From the NCBI GenBank assembly GCA_041916675.1, contig JAYRZB010000004.1, forward strand, positions 277,755 through 341,754: a DNA stretch of 64,000 nucleotides, read 5' to 3'. A program made the position numbers and the translations under genes. The notes under the pieces were generated by a model. The model worked only from the letters and a program-made list of their open reading frames with translations, was not told the origin of the DNA and did not search any database. This stretch comes from JAYRZB01 sp041916675. GTDB lineage: Bacteria > Pseudomonadota > Alphaproteobacteria > Rhizobiales > Devosiaceae. Below are positions 24,857 through 33,860 of the stretch, piece by piece. The number at the start of each line of letters is the position of its first letter. Within the stretch, counting starts at the first letter, position 1.

Positions 24857-26167
24857 ATCTTCCTCATGGGGTGGCGTTGCCTGCTGGCCGGGCGGCGCCA
24901 TGTCCGGGGTACGAGCATGGTGGGCCACCGGCTTGCGGTGCATCAGGTCGTAACGCTTGGCGGTATAGACGAATACAATCGCCGAAAGCACGATCAACAC
25001 CGCCGCCCCAATGAACGGAGCGCCGGGGAAATAGCTGGGGTCCGTCTTGTCGGCCTTGGTGAAATAGGCAAACAGCTGGGTTGCCGCCAGCGGGCCGATG
25101 ATGGCCGCCAGTGAATTGGCGGCGTTCACCGCCCCCTGCAATTCGCCCTGTCCATTGTCGGGCACCTGCCGCGACAGCAGGCCGTTGATCGCCGGTGCGG
25201 CCAATCCGGTAAGGGCCCCGAACATCAGGAAGCCATAGAGCCCGAATTGGGTATGCACGAATGCCGTGCCGGTGAAGGCTATCACCGCTGCTGCCAATCC
25301 GATCAGTACCGTCGTCCACTCGCCCACCCGCTTGACCAGCGGCGCGATCAGGAAGGCCTGGCTGACGGCAAAGCCGATCCCGAACGCCCCGAGCGCGCGC
25401 CCGATCTGGCTGGATGAGAAGCCGATGACTTCGATGGTGAAGAAGTTCCAAACCGATGGAAACGCCTGGCTGGCCAGTGACAGCAGGAACAACGAGAACA
25501 GCAGCCAGATCACCACCGGATACTGGCGCAGGGCCAGCACTGCGCCAAAGGGGTTGGCCCGCCGGATATTGAACGGCCGCCGCCGCTCTTTGGGCAGGCT
25601 TTCGGGCAGCACGAAAAGACCGAAAAGGAAATTGGCAAAAGCCAGCCCGGCAGCGGCGTAGAATGGCACGCGCGGTCCATATTCGCCCAGTTCGCCACCC
25701 ACCACTGGCCCGATGATGAAGCCGAGCCCGAATGCGGCCCCGATCAGGCCGAAGCGCTGCGCGCGTTTGTCCGGCGGGGTGATGTCGGCGATATAGGCCG
25801 TCGCCGTGGCTACTGCAGCGCCGGAAATGCCTGACAGAATGCGCCCGAGATAGAGGAACGCCACCACCGGCGCAAAGCCCATCAGCAGGTAGTCGACGGT
25901 CAGGCCGAGCAGGGACAGCAGCAGGATCGGCCTGCGCCCGAAGCGGTCGGACAGATTACCCAACACCGGCGAGAATACGAACTGCATCAGCGCATAGACA
26001 AACACCAGATAGCCGCCGATCACCGCAGCGTTGGCGACGCTGCCACCGGTCACCTGCTCGATCAGTTCGGGCAGCACCGGCACAATGATGCCGAGGCCCA
26101 CCATGTCGAGCAGGATTGTGACCAGGATGCAGATCAACGTCAGGCGGGAATTGGGAGAAACGGCCAT
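24845..26167 (-). CDS. MFS transporter, TetA-like (TCR/Tet family)
   Basis: 440 residues with 12 predicted helices. GNLSDRFGRRPILLLSLLG is the MFS loop 2-3 motif and GRILSGISGAAVATATAYIAD with FGLIGAAFGLGFIIGP places it in the TetA branch of DHA1 drug:H+ antiporters. No TetR gene is adjacent, so a role in tetracycline resistance should not be assumed. The His- and Pro-rich cytoplasmic tail is unusually long. Confidence 0.88.
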   Translation of the reverse strand: MAVSPNSRLTLICILVTILLDMVGLGIIVPVLPELIEQVTGGSVANAAVIGGYLVFVYALMQFVFSPVLGNLSDRFGRRPILLLSLLGLTVDYLLMGFAPVVAFLYLGRILSGISGAAVATATAYIADITPPDKRAQRFGLIGAAFGLGFIIGPVVGGELGEYGPRVPFYAAAGLAFANFLFGLFVLPESLPKERRRPFNIRRANPFGAVLALRQYPVVIWLLFSLFLLSLASQAFPSVWNFFTIEVIGFSSSQIGRALGAFGIGFAVSQAFLIAPLVKRVGEWTTVLIGLAAAVIAFTGTAFVHTQFGLYGFLMFGALTGLAAPAINGLLSRQVPDNGQGELQGAVNAANSLAAIIGPLAATQLFAYFTKADKTDPSYFPGAPFIGAAVLIVLSAIVFVYTAKRYDLMHRKPVAHHARTPDMAPPGQQATPPHEEDSGK

Positions 26168-26250
26168 GCTGGGTCTTTTTGGATGAAAGTCGCCGCAGTT
26201 GACACAGCCGCAAGGGCTAACGCAAGCGTAAAGCCGGTTCCTATGCAGCC

Positions 26251-27477
26251 CTAGCGCGCGGCGCGCCGCGGGGCTGGCGTATCAACCTCTGGGGCGGCGT
26301 TGTATCCATAAAGCCAATCCAGCCGCCCGAGATGGCCCTGTGGCCCCTGCAGTGCGATCACCGCGTTGCGGGCAACCGTGAACGGCCATTCCATGTGAAA
26401 TGCGCGCCCGTTCCCCATCGAGAGGTCCTGCACCTTGTCCACACGCGGCTTGCGCATGGCGGTGTAGCGGGCAAAGGCTGATTCGGCGCTGGGCTCGGTC
26501 ATCAGCAGCGGCGCCAGTATGGCAGCGTCCTCGATTCCCATCGCTGCACCCTGCGCCTGGAACGGCACCATGGCGTGCGCGGCGTCGCCGATCAGGCCAA
26601 TATTGCCCTGATGCCACGCATTCGTGCGCACTGTAGAAAGCGGCCAGTAGCCCCAGTCGTCGCCCGCCGCTTTCAAAATAGCGTCGAACTGTCGGCTGTG
26701 CAGCAGCGCCCAGGGCAGGTTAGGGCGTGTTGGCGGCTTTTCGCCAAATACCCGCTCGGCCTTTTCCTCGGCGAACAGGGCCACATTGACCACATTGCGG
26801 TGCGGCAGCGGATAGCACACCGCATGATAGCCCGGTCCGAACAACAGGCTGGTGCGATCAAGCGCAATCACCCCCTCAAGAGCGTCAAAGCTCATCAGCG
26901 TCCGCCAGGCAACCCGGTTCCGATAGACCGCTGCCGGGCCATCCATAATCCGCGTCCGTGTCAGCGAATGCACGCCGTCTGCGCCCACGAAGGCGAAACC
27001 CCTGGCGTTGCGCTGGCGCAGGTCGGCCTCTTCGGCCAAAACCGTCACGCCGCGCGCATGGCTCACCGCATCAAAGCTTTTGACGCCGAAGACCATGTCG
27101 ATATTGCCAAAGCGCCGGCAGGCGCGGAACAGCACATCAGCCAGGTCCGCCCGGTGCATCACCGCATAGGCAGCGCCATAGCGTTCGCGCATGGTCTGGC
27201 CGAGTTGCAGCGTCGTCAGCGGCCTGCGGGCCCGATAGGGATAAACGTCGATGCCCTCAGGCTCGAAGCTGCGCGCGGCGATGGCCTTGTCGAGCCCCAG
27301 TTGATCAAGCACCCGGCGTGCGTTGGGGCTGATTTGCAGCCCGGCACCATATTCCTGCACAGTGGGGTTGCGCTCGAGCACCACCACGGTGGCTCCAAAC
27401 TTGGCGAGCGCGAGTGCCAGCGTCAGGCCGGCGATCCCCGCGCCTGCAATATAGATTGTCCGGCCTGTGGCAGGCAT
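26251..27477 (-). CDS. FAD-dependent monooxygenase
   Basis: 408 residues of the salicylate-hydroxylase-like class A flavoprotein family: IYIAGAGIAGLTLALALAKF (GxGxxG), the second FAD motif GLIGDAAHAMVPFQAQGAAM and a GADGVHS motif. It uses NAD(P)H and O2 to hydroxylate aromatic rings; the substrate is unknown and no aromatic pathway genes are near. A small zinc-finger gene lies 13 bp upstream. Confidence 0.88.
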   Translation of the reverse strand: MPATGRTIYIAGAGIAGLTLALALAKFGATVVVLERNPTVQEYGAGLQISPNARRVLDQLGLDKAIAARSFEPEGIDVYPYRARRPLTTLQLGQTMRERYGAAYAVMHRADLADVLFRACRRFGNIDMVFGVKSFDAVSHARGVTVLAEEADLRQRNARGFAFVGADGVHSLTRTRIMDGPAAVYRNRVAWRTLMSFDALEGVIALDRTSLLFGPGYHAVCYPLPHRNVVNVALFAEEKAERVFGEKPPTRPNLPWALLHSRQFDAILKAAGDDWGYWPLSTVRTNAWHQGNIGLIGDAAHAMVPFQAQGAAMGIEDAAILAPLLMTEPSAESAFARYTAMRKPRVDKVQDLSMGNGRAFHMEWPFTVARNAVIALQGPQGHLGRLDWLYGYNAAPEVDTPAPRRAAR

Positions 27478-27490
27478 GGCAGTCCCGGTG

Positions 27491-27730
27491 TCAGGCAGCC
27501 TGATAAACGGCCGAGAGCGGCTCGGATGTGCCGGGGGTCAGGCTGGCATCATAGACGTAAAGCGTTGAGCAGTAAGGGCACACGATCTCGCTGTCCTTGC
27601 CCATGTCGAGAAACACGTGCGGATGATCGAACGGGGGCAGGGCGCCTACACACTGAAATTCCTTGGCGCCGACGCGAATGCGGGCCAGACCTTCGGAATT
27701 GTGGAAATGCGGCGTGCTGCCATGTGCCAT
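27491..27730 (-). CDS. Zinc-finger (zf-CHCC) domain protein
   Basis: 79 residues. The ARIRVGAKEFQCVGALPPFDHPHVFLDMG core followed by EIVCPYCSTLYVYD gives the Cys-His-Cys-Cys zinc site of the family related to mitochondrial complex I subunit NDUFS6. In bacteria it is a small conserved protein often beside a FAD monooxygenase, as here. The start at 27730 was chosen to match the family (MAHGSTPHF); an ATG 16 codons upstream is possible. Confidence 0.82.
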   Translation of the reverse strand: MAHGSTPHFHNSEGLARIRVGAKEFQCVGALPPFDHPHVFLDMGKDSEIVCPYCSTLYVYDASLTPGTSEPLSAVYQAA

Positions 27731-27926
27731 CGGACTACCCTGCGAAGCGGAGTTTGAGTTTGGCCGGACCATAGCCAAGCCGGGGCCGGAAGGGAAGCGT
27801 CTCGGCGTCGCATCTGCCGGACCAGCTGAGGTGAACGCCGGCTGAATGCGGTCTTAAGTGCGGTTTCATCTTCAATGAGGCAAACCGGCACTATTGATCT
27901 TCCGCCCCATTTGCAACGAGCTGACC

Positions 27927-28259
27927 ATGACCTTCCCATTCCGCAGTATCGCGACCGCCGCGCTCTCGCTTCTCCTCATGTCCAGTCTTTCCGCCCCGGC
28001 GCTTGCGCAGGCCTCTCTGTTCGGCAACAAGCCAAATGGCGGGGTCTTGCAGGGGCGGCTCTATGACAGTTGCGCCACCAAGGAGGCCATGTTCTCGATC
28101 ATGCGCAATGGCGGTCTCAAGCCAGAGCGCATCGTGTCGTCCAAGCCGGGCGTCGTCATCATTCGCGGCAAGGGGCCGGATGGACGCTGGGACTATGCGT
28201 TCGCCCCCTGCCTTTTCATGGTCGACGGGCGTTTCCCCGTTGGCAAGGCGCCCCGCTAA
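27927..28259 (+). CDS. Hypothetical secreted protein
   Basis: 110 residues with a Sec signal peptide (TAALSLLLMSSLSAPALAQ, cleavage near ALA-QA). The mature 80 residues are basic and hold two cysteines (YDSCATKE and FAPCLFM) that may pair. No family recognised. It is divergent from the zinc-finger gene and 74 bp before the alpha/beta hydrolase gene. Confidence 0.7.
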   Translation: MTFPFRSIATAALSLLLMSSLSAPALAQASLFGNKPNGGVLQGRLYDSCATKEAMFSIMRNGGLKPERIVSSKPGVVIIRGKGPDGRWDYAFAPCLFMVDGRFPVGKAPR

Positions 28260-28333
28260 GTCAGCATTTTCCCGGTTGCGCGGCGCCTTCTAACCCATCA
28301 TAGGGTTTGCAGGCGCCAGCAATCGGATCCCTC

Positions 28334-29095
28334 ATGCAGTCCACCTTCTCTTCCGACGGCATTTCGATTGCCTATCAGGTTTTCGGCCAGGGCTCGCCGA
28401 TCCTGCTCATCCACGGTTTTGCCTCCAATATCCAGGTCAACTGGGTGCAGACGGGCTGGGTTGATACCTTGGTGGACGCCGGGCACCGTGTGATTGCTCT
28501 CGACAATCGCGGCCACGGCCAAAGCCAGAAGCTTTACGATCCCAAGCTCTATTTTGCCCACGAAATGGCCGAGGATGCTGCCCGTCTGCTCGATCACCTG
28601 GAGATCGGCACCGCCACCGTCATGGGCTATTCGATGGGCGCGCGGATATCGTGCTTTCTTGCCCTTCAGCATCCCGAGCGTGTCGATCGGCTGGTGCTCG
28701 GCGGCATGGGGCGCAACCTGATCGAGGGGCTGGCCGATTCCGAGGAGATCATTGAAGCCCTCACCGCCGAATCCCTCAGTCAGGTCACCGGCAAGACCGG
28801 CCGACAGTTCCGCATCTTTGCCGATCACTCCAAGGCCGACCGGGCAGCGCTCGCCGCCTGCATGATCCACTCACGCGAGCCCATGTCCGATGCCATGGCC
28901 CGCCGCATCACGCAACCAGCGCTCATCGCCGTCGGCGAGGCTGACGACATGGCCGGTTCACCCCAGGCGCTGGCGGACATTCTGCCCCACGGCGAGGCGT
29001 TCATCATCCCGCGCCGCGACCATATGCGCTCAACCGGCGACCCGGCATTCAAGCAGGCGGCGCTGGCGTTTTTGGCACGTGCGTCCACCGCGTAA
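28334..29095 (+). CDS. Alpha/beta-fold hydrolase
   Basis: 253 residues: GSPILLIHGFASN (oxyanion region), DNRGHGQSQK, the nucleophile elbow GYSMGAR, and a C-terminal IPRRDHMRSTG with the catalytic His. A standard esterase/hydrolase of unknown substrate. Start at 28334 follows the family; an ATG nine codons upstream is available. Confidence 0.87.
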   Translation: MQSTFSSDGISIAYQVFGQGSPILLIHGFASNIQVNWVQTGWVDTLVDAGHRVIALDNRGHGQSQKLYDPKLYFAHEMAEDAARLLDHLEIGTATVMGYSMGARISCFLALQHPERVDRLVLGGMGRNLIEGLADSEEIIEALTAESLSQVTGKTGRQFRIFADHSKADRAALAACMIHSREPMSDAMARRITQPALIAVGEADDMAGSPQALADILPHGEAFIIPRRDHMRSTGDPAFKQAALAFLARASTA

Positions 29096-29179
29096 GGACA
29101 AAGTGAACCGTTTTGCGCGCGAACCCTTTGTTTGCGAGCATGAGATACCTTATATCGAAGGGCCGTAACGGAGCTTGCA

Positions 29180-30007
29180 ATGAGCACGACTGCCAAAAAG
29201 ACCGCCCACATCCAGTCGATTGATCCGGTTTGGGATGCCATCGTCGCCGGGGCGTCCGAGATTGTCTCGCGCGAGCCCTCGCTGTCGAACATGGTGGTGT
29301 CGGCTGTTCTCAATCATGCTTCATTCGAATCGGCGCTGGCCCATCGCCTGTCCGAGCGCCTGCATCACGCCGATGTCTCGGCCGACCTGATCCGCCAGGC
29401 CATGCTCGAAATGCTGGCGCTCTATCCGCAGATCGGGCTCGATGCCCGCGCCGACCTCGCCGCCACTTATGAGCGCGACCCGGCCTGCCACCGCGCTATC
29501 GAGCCGCTGTTGTTCTTCAAGGGCTATCAGGCCATCCAGACTCACCGCTTCGCCCATGCCCTGCACCTGCAGGGTCGCCGCGATTTCGCGCTCTATTTCC
29601 AGAGCCGGGCCAGCCAGGTGTTCCAGGTCGATATCAACCCCGCCGTTCGCATCGGTAAGGGCATCATGCTCGATCATGGTACTGGCCTCGTCATCGGAGA
29701 AACTGCGGTGGTGGGCGACAATGTCTCGCTCCTGCAAAATGTCACGCTCGGTGGCACCGGCAAGGCCGAGGAAGATCGCCACCCCAAGATTGGCAATGGC
29801 GTGCTGATCGGGGCAGGGGCCAAAATTCTGGGCAATATCAAGGTTGGCGATTGCTCGCGCATCGGCGCCGGGTCGGTTGTGCTCAAGGAAGTGCCGCCGC
29901 GTGTCACCGTCGCCGGTGTGCCCGCCAAGATCATCGGCGAGGCCGGGTGTGCCCAGCCTGCATCGGTGATGGATCAGATGATCACCGTTCACGACATGGC
30001 GCTTTAG
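29180..30007 (+). CDS. cysE: Serine O-acetyltransferase
   Basis: 275 residues: a helical N-terminal domain and a C-terminal left-handed beta-helix (hexapeptide repeats) with NPAVRIGKGIMLDHGTG, VSLLQNVTLGGTG and the closing LKEVPPRVTVAGVPAKIIG. It acetylates serine from acetyl-CoA in cysteine synthesis. GGAG precedes the ATG. A short GC hairpin (30032-30050) lies after the stop. The DUF3126 gene follows 107 bp on. Confidence 0.95.
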   Translation: MSTTAKKTAHIQSIDPVWDAIVAGASEIVSREPSLSNMVVSAVLNHASFESALAHRLSERLHHADVSADLIRQAMLEMLALYPQIGLDARADLAATYERDPACHRAIEPLLFFKGYQAIQTHRFAHALHLQGRRDFALYFQSRASQVFQVDINPAVRIGKGIMLDHGTGLVIGETAVVGDNVSLLQNVTLGGTGKAEEDRHPKIGNGVLIGAGAKILGNIKVGDCSRIGAGSVVLKEVPPRVTVAGVPAKIIGEAGCAQPASVMDQMITVHDMAL

Positions 30008-30114
30008 CCGAGCCGGAAATCGTCCATTTGCAGCGGGGAAAAGCCCCGCTCGCGCTTGCCGGGCGCTGCACAGCCACTATGGTGGCGCCACTTTCAACAC
30101 TCTAGGAGCGGTCC

Positions 30115-30327
30115 ATGAACCACCCGGAAATCATCAAGCTCCAGAAATTTCTGCAGCAGAAGTTCAACAACCGCAATCTCGATGTGCGCCCGCGCAACAA
30201 GCAGAACGACAGCGTCGAGGTCTACCTCGGTGAAGAGTTTCTCGGCCTGATCTATGTCGACGATGAAGACGGCGACCGATCCTATAATTTCCAGATGGCC
30301 ATTCTGGATGTCGATCTCGAAGACTGA
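30115..30327 (+). CDS. DUF3126 family protein
   Basis: A 70-residue acidic protein, LQKFLQQKFNNRNLDVRPR then EVYLGEEFLGLIYVDDEDG, which is the pattern of DUF3126, a conserved alphaproteobacterial family of unknown function. GGAG-type ribosome site upstream. It commonly sits next to cysE, as here. Confidence 0.9.
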   Translation: MNHPEIIKLQKFLQQKFNNRNLDVRPRNKQNDSVEVYLGEEFLGLIYVDDEDGDRSYNFQMAILDVDLED

Positions 30328-30330
30328 GAT

Positions 30331-30996
30331 CTAGGGCGCTATCGCCCCGATCCGCACCAGCCCCGGTTTGACTGCCGCATCGAATTCCTGCCAGTGCATC
30401 AACAGGCCGGCATCGAACGTGTAGATGGCGGCAAGGCCGGGTGCCAGGGTCACTGTGCGCAGGCACCGCGAAACCGTCGAGCCTCCCACCGGTTCGCTGC
30501 ATTTGGCCACGAATGGGTCGGGCGACAGCGCATCGTACCAGACCGTTTCCCCGGCAAATCCATCCGTACCCTTTAGGGGCTTGCCAACCAGACCCGGCGG
30601 GCCCGATAGCTCGGTGGGCAGGAACTGGTGCAGGTAGACGCCGTCGAGCAGCCGCGCGCTCGGGCGCACCTTGCTCGGCGGCACCAGTGTCACGTCCATA
30701 GGCACATTCGTTCCGCTTTCGCCCAGCGCCACCGGCAGTGTCAGTTCAATCCTGCTCACAAAGCCGCTGACTTGCGCTTCCTGATAGCGAAACCATCCTG
30801 TGGGAATCCGCAGTTCCCGTCCGCCCATATTGCGCACCAGGTCGGCCCCTCCAGGCTGCTTGGCAGCGTGCTGGCGGCTCAATGCATCGATTCCGTAAGC
30901 CAGCCCAAGTCCAAGCGCTGCAACAACAATTGCGATCACCGCCAGGTTAAAGCCGAGCGAATGATGGGGCGTTTGTGGGGCGTGGACTTCGACCAT
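30331..30996 (-). CDS. Hypothetical membrane-anchored protein
   Basis: 221 residues: a short cytoplasmic N-terminus, one helix (FNLAVIAIVVAALGLGLAYG, residues 15-34) and a periplasmic domain of about 185 residues with two Cys (VAKCSEP, VSRCLRT) that could form a disulfide. No family recognised. Convergent with the DUF3126 gene, ending 4 bp from it. Confidence 0.65.
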   Translation of the reverse strand: MVEVHAPQTPHHSLGFNLAVIAIVVAALGLGLAYGIDALSRQHAAKQPGGADLVRNMGGRELRIPTGWFRYQEAQVSGFVSRIELTLPVALGESGTNVPMDVTLVPPSKVRPSARLLDGVYLHQFLPTELSGPPGLVGKPLKGTDGFAGETVWYDALSPDPFVAKCSEPVGGSTVSRCLRTVTLAPGLAAIYTFDAGLLMHWQEFDAAVKPGLVRIGAIAP

Positions 30997-31111
30997 TGGC
31001 GCGTTAACCAGAATCCCCGAGGGCAGATGACTCCCGATGGAGCGCCATTTATGATTAACAAATTGTTAAGAAGATGCCGTGTCGCGCATCTGGTTTGGTG
31101 GGGGCGGGTTT

Positions 31112-31429
31112 ATGACGCGCGAGTTGGTCTTGGCGGGGTTCATCATGGCGGTCGGCCTGTGCATGGCAGGCATGGGCACGCATCTCTATCAGGCCGTCTT
31201 CAAGCAGGACGCCATGCTGCGATATGACGGGAAGACCTATTTCCACACGCTCGGTCATCTTGCGATGAGCTTTATCTGCGGTCCCTACATCATGCTGCAG
31301 ATGGGTTGGCGTCAGGAATCGAATGGCACCATCGCCATGGGCGCCGTGCTGCTGTCTTCGCTTGTCGCCTTTGGCTGGAGCTTTATCACCGGCCTGTTGT
31401 TCATGAGCATCTACGTCGCCTTCCTCTAG
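31112..31429 (+). CDS. Small hypothetical membrane protein
   Basis: 105 residues with three hydrophobic helices (LVLAGFIMAVGLCMAGMG, HLAMSFICGPYIMLQMG and the C-terminal LLSSLVAFGWSFITGLLFM). Family not assigned with confidence; it recalls small DUF6949-like Rhizobiales proteins. The ATG at 31112 is used; a GTG 11 codons upstream is a weak alternative. A hairpin follows the stop. Confidence 0.65.
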   Translation: MTRELVLAGFIMAVGLCMAGMGTHLYQAVFKQDAMLRYDGKTYFHTLGHLAMSFICGPYIMLQMGWRQESNGTIAMGAVLLSSLVAFGWSFITGLLFMSIYVAFL

Positions 31430-31440
31430 CCCGAAAAAGC

Positions 31441-31475
31441 TGAAGGCCAGCCTCAGGGGAGAGGACTGGCCTTCA
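31441..31475 (+). terminator. Hairpin after the small membrane-protein gene
   Basis: TGAAGGCCAG and CTGGCCTTCA form a perfect 10-bp outer stem, extended inward by CCTC/GAGG with one bulged A. It starts 12 bp after the stop. No long T-run follows. It also lies downstream of the convergent BTLCP gene and may serve both. Confidence 0.55.
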
Positions 31476-31523
31476 ATTCGGACCCAAACTTATCAGGGGA
31501 AGGGCCCGGAATGCGCTCTGGAT

Positions 31524-32150
31524 TCAGTTGGCCGCCACGATAACCGGGCGCTCGTCTTCGATCGCCACCCACATGCCTGCATCGGACTGCGACTGGCGCT
31601 TGATGAAGTGGTATGGGGTATCCGTCCAAACCTTGATTTCGCCCACCTTGTTGTCGAGCACCAGGTCGCCGCGATCGGTGCGCACCATCAGCACCGCATG
31701 GCCATCGCCATTGGCTTCGCGCACCACGGTCATCAGCAGCGTTGAAATATCCCAGCCGCGCGCTGCCAGTTCCCGGCGCTTGGCCAGCGCAATGTCCTCG
31801 CAGTCGCCATAGCCGCGCGGATAGGTCCAGTACTCCACCACCTGATAGAGGTCTTCGTCCGTCACCGGCACGATCGAGGCATTCATGTCGGCATTGACTT
31901 CGAGCAGATCCTGCCAGCGCGCGTCAGTCAGCGGCTCTGCGTCGATGGGGTTGGCGTTCGGCACGCATTCGGCGCGATACTTCTTGCAGAACTCGGCGTG
32001 CCCCACCGGAATGCTGGTCGGGCCCGAAACGGCGGCAAACGCTGCGTTGGTGAAGTCGACCGTCTGGAAAGCGGCGGCCGGTGCTGCCATGGCAACCAGC
32101 GCGAGCAATGCTCCGATGATTGACTTTGCGAAGGCTTTGTTGGTGTTCAT
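31524..32150 (-). CDS. Transglutaminase-like cysteine peptidase (BTLCP family)
   Basis: 208 residues with a signal peptide (AKSIIGALLALVAMAAPAAA). The catalytic triad is visible: Cys117 in YGDCEDIALAKR, His151 in GDGHAVLM and Asp166 in LVLDN. This is the bacterial transglutaminase-like cysteine proteinase family (LapG-like, DUF920). LapG cleaves surface adhesins under c-di-GMP control; a PilZ gene lies directly upstream on the same strand, which is suggestive, but no LapD or adhesin gene is in the window. Confidence 0.88.
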   Translation of the reverse strand: MNTNKAFAKSIIGALLALVAMAAPAAAFQTVDFTNAAFAAVSGPTSIPVGHAEFCKKYRAECVPNANPIDAEPLTDARWQDLLEVNADMNASIVPVTDEDLYQVVEYWTYPRGYGDCEDIALAKRRELAARGWDISTLLMTVVREANGDGHAVLMVRTDRGDLVLDNKVGEIKVWTDTPYHFIKRQSQSDAGMWVAIEDERPVIVAAN

Positions 32151-32205
32151 TTGACGTGTTCCCCTGATGGAGATCACGTTAGGCGGGTCAAATTTCGCCG
32201 GTCCG

Positions 32206-32224
32206 AAAACTGCAATGCAGTTTT
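32206..32224. promoter_or_regulatory. 19-bp palindrome upstream of the BTLCP gene
   Basis: AAAACTGCA-A-TGCAGTTTT is a perfect inverted repeat, 56 bp before the BTLCP start. It directly abuts a second, longer hairpin. It may be an operator; as RNA on the minus strand its A-stem-T form also resembles a small terminator for the upstream PilZ gene. Confidence 0.45.
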
Positions 32225-32250
32225 GAATCGAACTTTAGCGGTTCGATTCA
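32224..32250. repeat. 27-bp inverted repeat in the PilZ-BTLCP spacer
   Basis: TGAATCGAAC and GTTCGATTCA form a perfect 10-bp stem with a 7-nt loop, 54 bp after the PilZ stop and next to the 19-bp palindrome. No U-run. It is a candidate transcript-processing hairpin or operator. Confidence 0.5.
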
Positions 32251-32303
32251 GGCTCTGTTAGCCATGCTTTGGGGGGCAGTATGTGGAACCGGCGCGCGTG
32301 GCG

Positions 32304-32936
32304 TCAGTTCATGCGCAGGTTCTGCTGCACAACCGTGATCATCTCCTGGGACGAGGAGAACTCAACGGCAACGCCATCCTGGAAATGACGCACAACCCGG
32401 GCGCGCATGCGCCCAAGCGTAACCGGCGTGCCCATTGCGGGGCGCACGGCAAGCTCAATGGCCGCGCCCGAAAGCGAAATATCGATGATCTTGCAATTGT
32501 AGCGTCGGCCATCGTCGAGCACGACGGTCGAATGCCGGTTGTCCGGTACCACGCGTTCGTGGCGGCGGTCTTCGGGCAGGTTCAGGATATCCTTGTTGGC
32601 CAGCCAGGTCAGCTGCGCTGCCATCTTGTCGCGACGGCGCGGGCTGGCCGTGATTTCCATCCGGAAGCCACCGTCCAGGGATTCGGTAATGGCGCCTTCG
32701 ATACGTCCGAGATGATCGATATAGGCGATCACCTTTTCACCCACCGTGCCGGGAACCGGTGCGATCACCATCGCGTCGCCCGGCGACATCTCCAGCACCT
32801 GGCATGGGAACTCGCGCCGGTCGGCCAGCATGTAGCGGCCAAGCACGGAAATCTTCACGCGCTGAAACCTTGGCGTGTCGACAGGGCCGCGGCGCTGCGG
32901 TGCAATAATGGCCGACGAGGGCGACTCTTCGAGCAT
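32304..32936 (-). CDS. PilZ domain protein with two PilZ-like units
   Basis: 210 residues. The C-terminal unit carries the c-di-GMP motifs RRHER (Arg-x-x-x-Arg, about 122-126) and DISLSG (Asp-x-Ser-x-x-Gly). The N-terminal half (FQRVKISVLGRYML, then CQVLEMSPGDAMV) looks like a degenerate PilZ copy lacking the RxxxR motif. Likely a c-di-GMP receptor for motility, adhesion or polysaccharide control. It is upstream of and co-directional with the LapG-like peptidase. Confidence 0.87.
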   Translation of the reverse strand: MLEESPSSAIIAPQRRGPVDTPRFQRVKISVLGRYMLADRREFPCQVLEMSPGDAMVIAPVPGTVGEKVIAYIDHLGRIEGAITESLDGGFRMEITASPRRRDKMAAQLTWLANKDILNLPEDRRHERVVPDNRHSTVVLDDGRRYNCKIIDISLSGAAIELAVRPAMGTPVTLGRMRARVVRHFQDGVAVEFSSSQEMITVVQQNLRMN

Positions 32937-33039
32937 AGAGGCTGGTTACCAGTGCCAATTAAAATATGACACACAGCACCTTAGAGGTGTTTGGTTAACC
33001 GTTGGTAAGGGGTTTGCCCCGGCCTTTAAGTCAAATTGC

Positions 33040-33693
33040 TTAGTTGCGGCCGCCGTCGATCACCGCCAGGTGCGCATAGCGGCGGGCTGAACGGCCATAG
33101 ACGGTTGCCGGCATGGCGATAGGGGGCATGGCGTGGGCACCGAAGTCGGCATCGCCGCCAGCGGCTGCCAGTTCCACTGCCACATCGCGCATGCCGATAT
33201 CGTCGGGCCAGATCAGCCGCAGACCGGTAATGCGCTGTTCCACCAGCGGCTGCACGCCCAACCAGTAGGGGGTGTCGAGAGCTGTCATGGCGCCAAGCAG
33301 GCGCGACTGGGTCGAGCCATTGTGCCGCACCGGCATCAGAATGGTCTCAAATGCCGCTTTGGTATTGATCGCCGTCGAGCCTTGGAACGTAATCAAGGCG
33401 ACGGCATGGTCTTCGGTCACGGCACGAACCAGTGTCGCCATGGCGTCGCGGTCGCGCTCGTGCCAGAGCGAGGTGAACGAGCGATTCTTGAGTTCGCGAC
33501 AATAGGCGGTGCACAAATGGCTGCCGGCGAGGCGGAACAGATACTCATCGCCTTCCCCAGCTTCCAGAATAAAGGTATTGGCCAGAGCCGAGCGGATCTG
33601 GGTAGGATCGATGTCGCGCCGGTCCGGTGCACTGCGCGAGCCGCGCAGCTTGTTCCAGTAGTCGTAGAGCGTCTTGGTGCTGGTTTTTTGCAT
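33040..33693 (-). CDS. PAS_5 family protein
   Basis: 217 residues. TLYDYWNKLRGSRSAPDRRDIDP and the following LANTFILEAGEGDEYLFRLAGSHLC define the PAS_5 (PF07310) family, alphaproteobacterial proteins with a single PAS-like fold and no output domain. In several species they act near PilZ or flagellar genes; here a PilZ gene is next to it. Ligand unknown. Start chosen at 33693 (MQKTSTKTLYDYW) by family; an ATG 30 codons upstream exists. Confidence 0.82.
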   Translation of the reverse strand: MQKTSTKTLYDYWNKLRGSRSAPDRRDIDPTQIRSALANTFILEAGEGDEYLFRLAGSHLCTAYCRELKNRSFTSLWHERDRDAMATLVRAVTEDHAVALITFQGSTAINTKAAFETILMPVRHNGSTQSRLLGAMTALDTPYWLGVQPLVEQRITGLRLIWPDDIGMRDVAVELAAAGGDADFGAHAMPPIAMPATVYGRSARRYAHLAVIDGGRN

Positions 33694-33860
33694 TCTTGTC
33701 GATCCCAATGGCGCCCCGATATGGTAGGCCCCGCCGCGACGCAGACATTGCCAAATGCCTTGCCCGAAATCGCCCTTAAACAATCATTAAGGTTAACGCG
33801 GGCGACCCCGTGTGGAAAACCGATCAGACAGGTGCCGGAACCGGCCCGGAAAGAGCCGAC

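Noticed and set aside
26575..27774. A 399-codon plus-strand frame inside the monooxygenase gene
   Set aside because: Antisense shadow of a well-recognised flavoprotein and its upstream partner.
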